A DNA stretch of 64,000 nt from Adiantum capillus-veneris (taxonomy: Eukaryota > Streptophyta > Polypodiopsida > Polypodiales > Pteridaceae): contig CM043966.1 in the NCBI GenBank assembly GCA_014529385.2, forward strand, positions 93,197,087 through 93,261,086. Direction: 5' to 3'. Positions 1 through 11,859 of the stretch are shown here, piece after piece. Below the pieces are notes generated by a model. It searched no databases. It saw nothing but the letters and a program-made list of their open reading frames with translations, and was not told the DNA's origin. Numbering within the stretch: the stretch's first letter is position 1; every line of letters starts with the position of its first letter. The position numbers and the translations under genes were made by a program.

Positions 1-446
1 ATGCGCGGGTAGACATTGTGTGCAAAGGGTTAAGCATGTGCTAATGGGGTAGTATCCTCTACTGCATAGGGATCAATTGTGGTAGTAAATAGATACATCA
101 ACCATTCTAACTCCTCAAAAAATTTCCCACATGATAGATTAGCTAACAAATCCCATCAGAGGTAAGTACAGGGTAGATCATGTGAAACACTTGAGAAAGG
201 TAAAGAAGATACCTTTCACCAAAAGTAGAAGTAGATGACTGTGTGGTGAACTAGTCATATCTGTACACACAGATAGATTAAGGTCAGGTTGCAAAGATAA
301 CATACGGTTGTTTCGTTGTGCATGATGTGTCATTGTGAGTTTTGGGTTATGGGCCAGATCTTGTATGCTTCCCTCTCGTTGTTCAATGGCTCTTGCTCTT
401 TCTCTTTTACTCTTTTTTTTGGGTTTTGGTTTGTGTATAAGGCTCC

Positions 447-462
447 ATATATATATATATAT

Positions 463-536
<74 letters not shown>
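447..536. repeat. (AT)n-(AC)n-(AT)n compound microsatellite
   Basis: An AT run at about 447-462 passes into an uninterrupted AC run to 526 and back into AT to 536. The surrounding 1-446 and 537-1190 show no gene that I can recognise. The long reading frames across the tract are low-complexity artefacts encoding alternating Thr/His or Cys/Val. Confidence 0.97.
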
Positions 537-1197
537 TCTTTAAGATTTGGAAGTTAAGAGGCTCGTGAAAGATTGAATTTACATGGTTCTGTACGTGACA
601 TGAAAGTAAACAACTTATGTTTAGGTACCCAAATCTTACCATTGCCGTCATGGTAGGCTTGGGCTTCCAATAGCATTTAGGAACCCAACACAAAATATCC
701 TTGCATTTCTTGGGGCGAGTGAAGGATTTCTTGCGAGACTTCTGTTTTGAAAAAGATTGAATAGTACAAGAGGTCATTCACGAAACTTCAGGGACCCATT
801 GATATGTACCCCTTGTCAAGTCATGTTGATTCTTGGTTGTATTGCACTAACTCTCATGGATTTGCACCCCAACCATTTTTGTTACACCCCAAGGACCAAG
901 ATCCCCTCTCACAAGAGTCAGTTGCCCAAAGGAGGCAAAGAAGCTAGACAAGTCACTTGAGCAGATGCTAGAATGTATCTTAGCTAATGGCATAGGTAGA
1001 GCCGTTAAGGTAAAACTCTATGATGAATGCATAGAGAGTTCAATGCACGCAACGTGTGAAATCTTCATGCTAACTCACTTGTTTTTGCTAGTGCATATAA
1101 TCCTAGCTTTCATGTGCGCGGCCTTCGAAGACGATTCTATCAAACCTACCTTTCTTTTTCTTTGGAGCTCTCCTCCCATGAGCTTGTAGTGGAACCT

Positions 1198-1287
1198 TTT
1201 TTTTTTTTGCAATATAATGCTTAGTATTAGCTAGTTTTATGAGATTGTGCCAAAGCTCCTCGCCTTAACCACTAGGCCAACTCCCCT
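1198..1287 (-). mobile_element. Possible tRNA-derived SINE relic
   Basis: Read on the minus strand, the segment has a tRNA A-box-like stretch (GGCCTAGTGGTTAAGGCGAG) near 1265-1287, then about 60 unremarkable bases, and ends in a run of ten A (plus-strand T run at 1198-1208). A-box plus terminal poly(A) is the usual SINE layout. I see no clear B box and no flanking duplication, so this may be only a fragment or chance. Confidence 0.28.
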
Positions 1288-1334
1288 TGACAAGGTTCTT
1301 CAGTGTAAATCCACTCACAACGAAAAGTTTGCAG

Positions 1335-1430
1335 ACGTAGCAGTCAACTATGTAAAGAATCCTACTTATACGCTAAAGCCGTGGAGACGGGTTAGCTGCT
1401 GTGACAAGTTTTGAGTTACATGTGCGCACC
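1335..1430 (+). repeat. Diverged direct copy of the fold-back arm
   Basis: This stretch resembles the inner part of the left arm of the inverted repeat that follows (about 1585-1720). Both contain GTAAAG, TCCTACTTATA and GCCGT, and run to ATTACATGTGCGCACCCTTTGAAAGG or a close variant. It lies outside the symmetric arms, so the locus looks like an arm copied head to tail as well as inverted. Confidence 0.6.
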
Positions 1431-1995
1431 CTTTGAAAGGTTACGCACATGAGGCTTTCGCTACAACAAATTCTACATAGCCTTAAATTCAAGAAGATAC
1501 TGCCAGGGCTTCTTCACGCACGTGATTGCCTCGTCTACATCAAACCGCTCTCTCCCTTCTTTGCTTTGCAGCTAGACTAGCGGGCTGCAGCGATAAACTT
1601 CATGTAAAGTCCTACTTATAAGGGTTTGATCCAACAGCCGTAAAGATTTTTGCATGTTCAGTTTTTTTTTGTCGTTGCGCGGTTGGTTTGCGATTACATG
1701 TGCGCACCCTTTGAAAGGGCATGTGCACACATGTAATTGAAAATTGACCGCTGCGGCAAAAAAATCCAAGTTGGCAAGAATCTTCAAGCCGCTACGTCAA
1801 ACCCTTATAAGTAGGACAAAACATGTAGTTTGCCACTGCGGCCCGCTAGTCTAGCTACAAAGCAAAAGAGGGAGAGAGCGGATTTGATGCAGATGAGGCA
1901 AGCATGTGCGTGAAGTGGCCCTGGTGGTTCCCTCAATTCCAGGCTATGTAAATTTTCCTGCAGCCAAATTCTCATGTGCGCATCTCTTGAGGCGT
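1431..1995. mobile_element. Fold-back (long inverted repeat) element, ~565 bp
   Basis: The left and right halves are reverse complements around an exact 13-base palindrome, CCCTTTGAAAGGG, centred on base 1713. Paired landmarks are GTCCTACTTATAAGGG (about 1610) with its complement (about 1800-1820), GCTAGACTAGCGGGC (about 1571) with its complement (about 1843-1858), CTTCACGCAC (1511) with GTGCGTGAAG (about 1908), and ACATAGCC (about 1474) with GGCTATGT (about 1942). There is no coding capacity. The arms differ by scattered substitutions and small indels, so it is an aged element. It resembles fold-back or long-TIR MITEs; a clear flanking target duplication was not found. It lies 240-800 bases upstream of the nuclease start codon. 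Confidence 0.85.
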
Positions 1996-2236
1996 GTGGA
2001 ATCGTTGTGGATATGGATACATGGAAACGGCAATTTGCAAGAAGAGAAGAAATATCAAATGTGTGGGCCCTTTCTTACTCACAAATCAGATTGCAGAATG
2101 GAGCAACATGCGCTTTTGCAGACCAAATCCGATTGTTCAAACAGCCCACTAAAGATACTGCGTACACCAGCCTGCTCATTTGCGTTGCCCTTCGGCCTTT
2201 AGACCTTGCTTCAGCCCCAAGGCCATCACCATAGCC

Positions 2237-2537
2237 ATGGATTCCCTTCTTTCTTCTTCTTCTTCTTCCTGCCAGCCTTCCCTGGATTTCTCCTGCGGCC
2301 GACGCTTCTGTGCTTTGTCCGCCTCTTCTTCTGGACGCAACCTTCTGTTTCCTGGGCGGACCAACTCCTTCTCATTTTCTTTGCCTTCGCACAGATCTGC
2401 TCGCTTTCCTTGTATTCGATGCTGTAGTAGTAGCCAAGACTCGAGCAGCAGCAGCAGCAGCAGCAATGCTGCGGGTGGATGGGACAATGATGATTGCAAT
2501 TATCTAGAAGCCCAAGTTGTTGATGCTGGTACGCCCA

Positions 2538-2589
<52 letters not shown>

Positions 2590-5500
2590 GCTACCAAAGC
2601 ATGCACTGCAAGAATTTTGTCCATTTCGTATACTTTCAGTAACTAAGCGTTGAAGCTCTTTTTTCTGTGTTTAGTGAGCCTACTACCCTCCCAGGGCCAT
2701 CTATACATGACTTTGTCGGATGGTGGGGAAGTGGAGGTCGACCATGTGAAGCCACCTAAACGTCCTCTACTTTTCCGATCCCGCAACCCCTCAATCTTCC
2801 TCAAAATTGTATCAGAGCCAGATCTCATTCTACCAATTATTGTTCGTAAGTGCCTCTTCCCTGCAAAATGGTTTGGTCACGTGATTGGGCTTCTTGCGGT
2901 CCAATTGGCATCCTAAATTTTGTTATGCGTCTGTCTCGTGCACATTTCAAATGAGAATTCTTGTGCCATCCAGGTGATTCTGCCATTGACATGCTAATGA
3001 GTGCGCTTCATGGAGAAGAGAAAGTTGTATGAACTCCTTTGCTCTCTGCTCTGCTCTCTGATTCTTATTGTGCTAGGGAACATGCTTCTCCATCCATTTA
3101 AGTTCTGGATTTTTTTGTCAAGCTAAAATATTGGTCGTGAATGTGCAGTTGAGGCCAAATCAGTACCACATCATGCGAGATCTGGTCGGAAACCTGGACT
3201 TTGAGGTGAGGTTTGTGCAGGCTATCACAGTGTACATGAAGGGCCTCTTGCTTAGATACTTGCTTTCAACTCTCTTTCTGTTAATATGTTGTAGGTTCGA
3301 ATGGTCAGAATCACTGAACGCATCAATGACACTTATATATCTCGCATCTATGTTGGTAAGGTGAGCAAGTCTGATGCTTAAGAACTTTCTCATAGTCTTT
3401 TATACAGGCTGTGAGTTATCTACCCTTTGAATGCAAGGTTTTCAATGCAAAAAATGCTGAGGGTGCACGTCTATTATTTTTAGAAACTAATACCTGGTTG
3501 TTCTTCACCTGTCTGGTGGGTGATCTTTCTGATGTGGGCCTGGAAACCATTGGTTACTGTGTTTATGGTTTCTAGTGCTTGTCAATGGTCTTGTGGGTTA
3601 TACGTTCAAAATAATTTGATTCGATGTAGGTGTACCATCCCAGTATTTTCTGAGTATATTTTGCAAGAGTAGGTTTAGGATTAATGCTAGCTACTCCATC
3701 CACAGAGAATCCTGCATATTCTTAGTTTTGACAGTGTTTTATATAGCTGTTGCATTATTTGAAGCATTTACAACCATTCAGTTGTTTGCGTGGTTATTGA
3801 TCGATTGTCGACCTAGTATAGGATCCTTCACAACCTCACTCATTGGCAAGTTGTTTCTTAGAAGCTTCACTATAAGTGTTTTTACTGCTTGGGCAGGGGG
3901 CTACCTTCAGGTCATTAATTAGATTATGTCAGAGATTGGAGGCATGATTACCAGCTCAAAAACACTTCAGAAAGAAAAAAGGAGGTGTGCTATACCCTCC
4001 TTGGTGAACATGATGATATGGGAATTCTGTTTGATTCATGTTGCTGTGGGCCAGTCTTTCAAGTCCCAGGTGTACCGATGATCAAGAAGAGACCTTTATG
4101 TTTTAAAGGACTTTTGTGTTTCAGTTTTAGGGGGACGCTTCTACTTTTTGTAATAAGTTGGGCTCTTCTTTCTCGAGTGGTTCACCTGAAAAACAAGGTC
4201 ACAATGGCCTTCATAAGAGTATGAGACATAGTCACAGGGGACACCCATTTTTGGGCTTCCCGTCCCTACTTTTCCGTCCCCACTTGCCGTCCCACCCTCT
4301 TTTTTACACTAAAAATCCATTTGAGCCCCGTCCCCCGTCCCCAAACGCGTCCCTTGTGACTATGGTACTATGAGAGCCACTACTCAATGCTTCTCTTTAT
4401 AGAAGCAGGATAGGGAAACAAATGTCTCTCTCTGGCACACACATACATAAGATGATGCTCAGTTAATGCTCCTCTTACAAGAAATAGGAAGAAAACAGGT
4501 TTTCCATCGTCAACTTGCCATGTGGCACTGATCACAATTCACGCACCTTCCCCTCACTTTACCGCCAGCCTACGTTCGAGAGGACAACTAGATCTGGGTC
4601 ATAACCAATAATTTGCAAATCCAAGCTAACAAGGATGCACAAATATTCAAGCAAAAGGGGTTACCCCTTTCCATGGTGTAAGGTTTGGAGAGTGCCAAGG
4701 AGGCATTTCTAGAGCTGCTGCCTCGCCCATTTTTCTCATGCTACTGTTTTCTTTATGTCCTTGGTTCTAGAATTTTTATGCAGGAATGCAACTGGAGAGA
4801 GTTGATATCAACCAACAATTTTTGTTTTATGACAGCCTGGGCACAAGGAAATGCAGAGTGTGGATGCACGACCTTCTGATGCAGTGAACTTGGCAGTCAG
4901 ATGTAAGGTAAAGCTGTGATCTTGAAACGCCTAAAGTGTGATGGTTTGGGTTCTTCAAATTTTAGATCTATTGTTTGATGTTTATTGCTATTTTATACTT
5001 AGGCCCCCATTTATGTGCACAAGGATCTTGTAGCCTCTGATGCTGTAAAGCCGGTTGTCGTATCTTCTCAAGCAACAGATATGGCAATAAACAGCAACTC
5101 TGGCGATAACTTAGACATGTCAGCACTCTTTCTTGAGTTTTACCTTTTTTTTTGTCGACCTATATATGGGAGCATTGAATTAAAAAGAATTCTGGTTGCA
5201 GTCCTAGTGACGGTGAAGATCTTGTTGCTGAAGAGATGACGCTCGTCAAGAGCATGCACCTTGCAATCGTCGAAGAGCGATATGCTGATGCAGGTTGGTA
5301 CTCTCATCTGTTTTGTACGCTTCGAGTTACCGTTAGTAGCTACAGCATTCTAGAGTGACTGTACTTAGGGTAAAGGAGCTAATTGTGAGACATAACCCCA
5401 TAAGCATACATCCCCAGTTTAGAGACGAAATTTAGAATGTGCTTGGAATCTTACTTAGGTGTCCTCTTGTGATTTGCTAAACAAGTGTACTGCTACTTGG

Positions 5501-5837
5501 GCTTGAGTGTCTCTAATCTCTCAAGAAGCCTTAAAACTCAATGTTTTCAAATAGAACATCAAGAAAGAATACTTTTTTTTTCAATTTATGTAATATCAAA
5601 TTTGTCATTTTCATGACAAATCCGATCTGATTCTCATAGTTAAAAATGATTAGATATGCAAATTCCTTGCCAAAATTACTATTTTTCAACTAGATGTCTG
5701 TATTGGCTCCTCTACCCTAGTGTTACAGGATACTAATACATCTGGAATTTAGCTCACAGCTTGATGCATTTGTGTGTGTAGCTCGCTGGAGGGATGAGCT
5801 CAACAGTTTTCGGTCGAAAAGATTGAGTAGGCCTTGA
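2237..5837 (+). CDS. BBD-type bifunctional nuclease (DUF151 + UVR), nine exons
   Basis: Joined exons, inferred from GT-AG borders and reading phase: 2237-2528, 2675-2845, 2974-3026, 3149-3205, 3295-3360, 4836-4907, 5003-5118, 5202-5293, 5782-5837. They give 975 bases, 324 residues and stop TGA, close to the length of Arabidopsis BBD proteins as I remember them. Residues 1-85 are rich in Ser and Arg with few acids, like a plastid transit peptide. Residues ~89-245 form the DUF151 (bifunctional nuclease) domain, including YLEAQVVDAV, EVEVDHVKPPKRPLLFRSRN, VRMVRITER and DARPSDAVNLAVRCKAPIYV. Residues ~283-324 form a C-terminal UVR motif (EERYADAARWRDELN). In other plants this family has reported DNase/RNase activity and a role in basal defence; the function here is inferred. 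One oddity: the codon across introns 2/3 reads Arg (PIIVR), where I recall Gly in relatives. An in-frame ATG at 2180 would add 19 residues; 2237 is preferred because it gives the family-like start. Confidence 0.9.
2541..2588. repeat. (GA)n microsatellite in intron 1
   Basis: Twenty-four GA units lie a few bases after the intron 1 donor (GT at 2529-2530) and before the acceptor at 2673-2674. If the intron were retained it would encode an Arg-Glu run, so it is not part of the protein. Confidence 0.97.
4227..4368. mobile_element. C-rich MITE in intron 5 of the nuclease gene
   Basis: A 16-base terminal repeat CATAGTCACAGGGGAC (4227-4242) is matched in inverted form by GTCCCTTGTGACTATG (4349-4364), with one mismatch. 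The interior is unusually rich in GTCCC/CGTCCCC blocks. TATGAGA occurs immediately before the element (4220-4226) and again at 4369-4375, a candidate 7-base target duplication with four unmatched bases (GTAC) at the right edge. The size, inverted ends and intronic position suit a non-autonomous DNA transposon. The superfamily is not certain; hAT is possible but normally makes 8-base duplications. Confidence 0.7.
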
Positions 5838-8684
5838 CCAACTTTTCACCTCTAATGACCTTGTGCTATGCACTGAAGGTTCAACAACATTATTGACTGG
5901 TTTCCCACTCAGTGTAGCAATGAAAGAGCAGATTCTTACTGTGGAATTTTTCACACTACCTTCCTTAATGCGGCAACATGGCCATAGGTTTGATGCTGTT
6001 AAGTATGCTTATAGATTTATTGTTTGGCTTTATTGTCAGCCATCTACAAATGTATATCTGTACAGTAAAATTGATGTAGCTGCATTATTTTCAGCCCACA
6101 ATTGGGTTTATATTATTACCAAGAAACAGGGCCTTTGTATCTGGCAAATTCATTGTTTGTGTCTCAGGTTGGGTTTTGTGTCTGTGCGTGCTCATTTGTG
6201 TGGAGGGCTGTGAGAAGAAATATGTCAGGCTCTTACGATCCAAAACAACAGAGGGATTCCAATTCAATTGGCAAATAGCTTATGTATGCAACCTCATGTT
6301 GAAAGAATGGGCAATCTTGCTGATGGAGCTTCATTGATGCAATTGAGAGGAGCTCTTATACTGCAAGTTCTCAAATGTGAGGGACCAACCAAATGCTGCT
6401 CAAAGGTTTATTGTCTTTGCAGAGAATCAAAACTTCCACCTCCAAACATTGATACTAATAAAAGTTCAGGAAATGACCAAAATACTTTAGATATTTGTGG
6501 ATGCCCCTCAAAGGTTTATCTTTTTTTTAGAGATCTATCTTATGATGGCTTCAAAATAAATAAATTCACTACTTGCGTAGTGGAATGAAAGTCTAACTTC
6601 ATCATGCAAGGAGAAACTCTAAAGAGAAGAAAACCAGGAAGGAAAGGCAAAGAAGAAAAGTACAAATGTACATATGCACACTCGACCAACTCTTCATGGA
6701 CATTAAAAGGCTTTTTAACTTCCCATCTCCATGGAACTTTTCATTTCCTAAACTCGCCCTTTACTTATGCGTTTGACATGTTTGGAAACAATTTTTGTGT
6801 TTTTGAGATTGGGGAGCATTTGTGTCTAAATTTTTTCATCTTGAGATCCTCGATACCATCTAAAATTCTAGCCATATTATCGTTTATTACAAGAGATTAC
6901 TTCGCATAGTTGATGAGAATTACTTTAGATTTGGCTTAAACGTGTATGATGCAAGTGTGACTCTTATGGCTTCATATTGGAAGGGAAAGACTATATATGA
7001 TTTAGGCCACCTTCTTGATAAGCATGGGCCACATAAGAATAGTTCCTTCTATCTAAGTCTTCAATTACTCCGTCATCAAAGTAGACTCCAAGACTTGTAG
7101 TAGAAGAAGAGAAGTGGTTTGTTGAAAGTCTAAGCATACTATGGATAATACTTTCTTATTGTCTTTCTGGATGGGCTTGCACATGTGCCACCTGCCCAAA
7201 TAGCACCATCCTAGATTCCCATTTTTTAATGATTTTTTAAATGTCGTGCACACATAATGTATTAGCATGTAATGCAATACAACATTTTCAAGAGATGTCA
7301 ATCTTGCTTGTAGTTTCCAAGAGAGGTCAGTCTCTAGCCTTGAATCAGCGGATTTTGCATTCAATTTTGCATTCAAATCAACAAGTAAGGTTGGTCATTG
7401 AAAAACTCGAGTTGGAAAATCACTAATACAAATACAAGATTTGGGGGGAGAGAAGGAAAGATTTGTTAGCTGTCATAGAAATGGGTTCAGAGGTTTTGCG
7501 ACAAAGGTCCTTCAAATGGTTGCAAAATGCAATTGCACGACAGTTGTGAACAAAATTGCAATGAATTAAACCAAATTTTTTTAACAAACTCTCTTGTAGA
7601 AACCTCCCAAAGCATTTGTACATTCTCTTAGCAATCCTCAGCCTCCTTGCTTCGATACCATGAAGGAATGAAGCAATGAAAGCAAATACATTAGACCATA
7701 ACTCAATATCTCTAGAGAATGCTCATACAACTAGATTAATTTTGTTGCCTTGATATGAGTTATAAGCACAATGAAGTGACAAACATACTTGCCTTTCTTA
7801 TAAGAATGAGAGGCAGAGTCACCTTTAGATCGGAAAGGTGCCCAAGAGGAGTGAAAATAGGGATGTCCTACTTTGGCACCAAATTTGGGACAGAAGGGAC
7901 TCCGACCTTACAAACGAGACACCTCAACGATAATGGGATAAATGGACCAAAAATGGGCCAACAAACTAATGAAAGATCCAGGTAATAAAAATGGACCAAA
8001 AAAAATTGGAAATGCATATGCAAGTCAAATCTTCCATACAAACCAACTAGTGTTGATATATCTCCAACATGCCATGGGTACACAAATGTAAAATTGCTTT
8101 TTTCTTTACTTTGGAGGAAGCGGCATAGGAAAATGGAGATGACTTTTACCCAACACAAGGATTGATGTTTGTATTGAAGATTTCTCAATCCCTCTATTCA
8201 TACGTGTGTATGGTGTTTCTTGTGTTGCTTTGTGTGAACAAGAAGGATGGTTGTAGAGCAATGTACAAGAGTGTTGCCACCATTCAACACATAAACCAGG
8301 GTTCAATTAAAATTGTTCACTTATGTGGGACACACATCCCACGGTTCAGGCCTAGCCTGGTAGCTCCCCTAGATAGAATCTCCAAAAGTCATTATGAACG
8401 AGCTACATGTGGGGAAACTTGCACGTGTAGTTCTGACCAGAAAAGGAAAGCCTGCCTGATTAGTTTCTAATAACCATCGCATCAGTTCCGTTGGTGCACC
8501 CATAACGTTTGCTAATCTACTATCTACTATATAATAATGGTATGAAAGACAATTCGACGTATTTTCGCAAGATATTGCCATTATTAAGTATGGCCAGTAC
8601 TATTGTTATGTGCTTTGATTATTTTAAACGGGAGAGGTTGAATGCTTTTGAATCTATTGTATTAACTTTACCTTCTACTTGCAG
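5838..8684. other. 3' flank of the nuclease gene and intergenic DNA, no gene recognised
   Basis: The first few hundred bases presumably hold the 3' UTR and polyadenylation site, but no single signal stands out. The open frames here (for example 5863-6213 and 6268-6588) are short, have no family features that I recognise and lack splice-linked partners. I see no tRNA, transposon ends or coding bias in the rest. Confidence 0.6.
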
Positions 8685-9017
8685 TATGCTTTTTATGGTT
8701 TTGGCATGTGATTTAATTGCCATGTATTTAGCTATCGAGCCTTGAAGTTTATGTTTTCATGTGATTGCAGCCTTGAAGAGAGACTCCAAATTTTCCACGA
8801 AAGACAGCCTAAAATATTCCATTTTAGGTGCATTCTCTTCTGGAATATTATTGTATGCTTTTTATGGTTTTGGCCTGTGATTTAATTGCCATGTATTTAG
8901 CTATCGAGCCTTATAGTTTATGTTTTCACGTGATTGCAGAAGAGAGACTCCTAATTTTCCACGGAAGCCGGCCTAAAATATTCCATTTTAGGTGCATTCT
9001 CTTTTGGAATATTATTG
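8685..9017. repeat. Tandem duplication of a ~169 bp unit
   Basis: Copy 1 (8685-8853) and copy 2 (8854-9017) share nearly all their sequence, from TATGCTTTTTATGGTTTTGG through CTATCGAGCC to GGAATATTATTG. Copy 1 has five extra bases next to the GCAG motif, plus scattered substitutions. The short open frames crossing both copies are a by-product of the duplication. Confidence 0.93.
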
Positions 9018-10117
9018 TTCGGATATGGTTGGCCAAGCTAAATGTCCCTCAGTGATGGCGACAAGCTATGCCTTAATCTCCTATTATATGCAACATCTCT
9101 TGGTTGGGATAGAGATTCTCTTGGTCTCATTCCATGGTGAAAAGAGTGAAGTTAAGATTAGACAAAGTAGAGTGAAAGAAATATACTTGGAAAAGGGTCC
9201 CGAGGGCATAACCTAGAAAAGGCAACAAAAAGGTGCAAAGAAGCCCAATAGGAGCGACCTTAGTTAGTTCACTAAATCCCAACCCAATGCTACATGTTCT
9301 CCTAGATCCCTAGAGGATCCCTTGAGTGCCCTTGTCCCGGCTTCTCTTTGAGAATAGGCATTATCAAATACAAGCCAAGAATGGACAAAATAGGCCGAAG
9401 CCCACTTTATCGGTTGGAGAGGCCCTCTTTAATACATTCATTAAAATGTTCATGGGGCTAGGAACGCTTGATTGTAGGAATTTATGTACACCACTTATGG
9501 ATCGCTCCAGGGTACGCAACAACCTTGACTAGATCTATCATACAAATCAAGCCTTCGGCCGCAATTACATAAACCACTAGCTTTACTTAATAATGGTCGA
9601 TTTTTGGTTTACTTCTTGCGAAAATATTTGATGATCACACCTAGAAAACCCCATCTCTACCACTTACAACCAAACGCTAAAAGGAGGCTCAACTAGATGG
9701 ATCTTTATTTTAGAAGAGAAACATAGAAGAACCAAAAACGGGTTTAGTTTCACTAAGCTAAGTCCCTCTCGTAAAAATGATGTAAGTGGTGTAGCCATTC
9801 CATATTAAACATGTCCCTTTGTTTTCTGTTGCAAAATTACAAAAAGTAGGAAAACTATGCTCAATCTTGTGTGTAGGAATGTGCTTATGCTTAGCATTGA
9901 GTGTAGATGCAAGTTAATAAGGGGGTTTGGGAGAAGCTTCCTTGAGAGGATTGGAAGGGAGTGAGGTTTTTGAGCAAGCTTGGAGAGAACTGTTGTTTTA
10001 TTTCTTCCTAAACTTTGTATTTTACCAAAAATGCTTTCTCAAAAGGCAATTGGAGCGAGCTTTTGAGAGAGAACTTTTCTTAGATTATCCCTCTCTCTTT
10101 CTCTGTAGCTTAAGTTT

Positions 10118-10119
<2 letters not shown>
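9018..10119. other. Intergenic DNA, nothing recognised
   Basis: AT-rich single-copy-looking sequence with no long frame, no terminal repeats and no RNA gene that I can identify. It leads into the microsatellites that border TE-A. Confidence 0.55.
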
Positions 10120-10168
<49 letters not shown>

Positions 10169-10259
10169 AGAACTCTCATTGCCAACAATACCAAACACAA
10201 GACGTAGCCGTTGCATAACATCCCTCTTCCTCTCTCTCTTCCAAGTCTGTGTGTGTGTG
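10120..10259. repeat. (TC)n and (GT)n microsatellites at the left edge of TE-A
   Basis: A pure TC run occupies 10120-10166 and a GT run occupies about 10247-10261, abutting the first bases of the TE-A LTR. The right edge of TE-A also runs into a CT microsatellite, so the original target duplication cannot be read. Confidence 0.9.
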
Positions 10260-11846
10260 TGTGATAAAATCTAATATCTAACCAACCCAAATAATTTTCT
10301 CATATTAAAATGATCATTTAATATGGGAGAATAAACGGGAACAAGGGTTAAGATATAGAAATGTGCTTATAGATCTATTTGAACATGGGGCCAATGGTGA
10401 AGGGGCCCAAATGAGAGATGGTCTATCAAAAAGAAAGGCTAACCAATGGAGCATAAGACCTTAGGGTTAGCTTCATTTAAGACCTCTAATAATTAGTGTA
10501 AAAGTCCTTTGATCTTAGGTAAAGCTGGGGCTGAGCTTGAGGTGGGAACCCAATCCAAACTTAAGGTGCTTGAGGTGCTTTCGTGCTTGATGACTAAGGT
10601 GCTTGAGGTGCCTGCTGCTTGAGATGCTTGATGATTGAGATGCTTGAGGTGCTTGTCATGCTTGAGATGCTGGGGCTGTACTTGAGGTGAGAACCCAACC
10701 CAATCTTGAAGGGCTTAAGGGCCAAGCTTGTGGTGAGAACTAGGACCAAGGTTGAGTGGCTTGAGGTGTGCCAAAGTCAAGATTCAATCCCTACAAGGAG
10801 GGGGTGATCCCTACAAGAGGGGGGATGAGAGAGAACACATACACACTCACACAAGGCATGCTTAGTACAAAGAAAGCAAAGGGAACACTTGTCAAGCCCC
10901 TAGCTAGGTTACCCTCATGGTGTGCCTAAAGCCTATTGGTTTGCCTTCCAAGGGGTCCAATGATAATTTAGCACAATATTAATTGATTTTGTATTTATCA
11001 AGTCCTCTCTTTCAAAGGGGAAAGGGCAACACTTGTCCCAAGGCTACCCTTGTTGCTTGGTATGACTCTTGCTTGTGATTAGCTAGGCCTGGAGGGGTCC
11101 AATGAGCTTCAAGCATGAGCTACAAGGGGGGGTCGACCAAAGCAAGTAGGGGGCCTGCTTAGGGGGTATACTCTCCCACACACTCTCATTGTGCATTCTA
11201 CAAAGTGCAAGAGCTCCTTCTCCTTCTCCAAGCAAGTAGAGGTTGAGAGCCTACACCAACACTCTTGGCTATGGAGTGCAAATCCAACCAAGAGCCATGC
11301 TTCAATGCTTAAGCTTGCCATCTTCTCCATCTTCATTACCATGCTATTATGTATGTTAGCAAGAAGAGTGATGATAAGTGAGGAACTAACTCTTTCTCCT
11401 ACGAAATGTTTCTTCTTCCTCTTCCCTACCCTCATTCCATGCTAGCTCTCTCCACCTTCGAAGGTGTTTGAGGTCTTGGGACTGAGGCTTGGGATAGTTA
11501 ATGATTTCCTCAAAGTTTATGTTATGCTTGTGATGCATGAAGCTTTCCATCTTCATTGCATCACCTAGGTCACAAGGAACACAAATAGTGTATTGTAACA
11601 AGTCTCTCTTAATGGGAGAAATCATAATATAAATGCCTATTGGAGGGGGGACCAATCCGTTCCTCAACTGTTGTCATGTTCTCTAATCTCTCTCTTGCAA
11701 AAGTATTGTTCATGCCAAGTTAACTTAATGCTATGTTTATGTTGCTACCATCAATTATGTTCACTCGCTATGCTCAGAAAGTAATTTCTCAAAAGTACTC
11801 TCTTTTATTTTCGTTACTCTTAAGTTAATAGGCCAATTCCATTACA
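10260..11846 (+). repeat. TE-A 5' LTR
   Basis: It begins TGTGATAAAATCTAATATC (the 3' copy reads TGTCATAAAATC) and ends AATTCCATTACA, directly before the primer site. An imperfect 10-14 base minisatellite of GGTGCTTGAG/GATGCTTGAG type occupies about 10560-10680 and is shared, with copy differences, by the 3' LTR. Confidence 0.93.
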
Positions 11847-11847
11847 T

Positions 11848-11859
11848 TGGTATCAGAGC
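11848..11859 (+). promoter_or_regulatory. TE-A primer binding site (initiator tRNA-Met)
   Basis: TGGTATCAGAGC, one base after the LTR, is complementary to the 3' end of plant initiator tRNA-Met, the commonest primer of plant LTR retrotransposons. Confidence 0.92.

Noticed and set aside
178-777. Minus-strand frame of 199 codons over the AC microsatellite
   Set aside because: Its length comes from the stop-free dinucleotide run; the flanks show no coding pattern or family.
5863-6213. Separate small gene after the nuclease
   Set aside because: It begins just after the nuclease stop codon, most likely within 3' UTR and flanking DNA, and the product has no recognisable feature.
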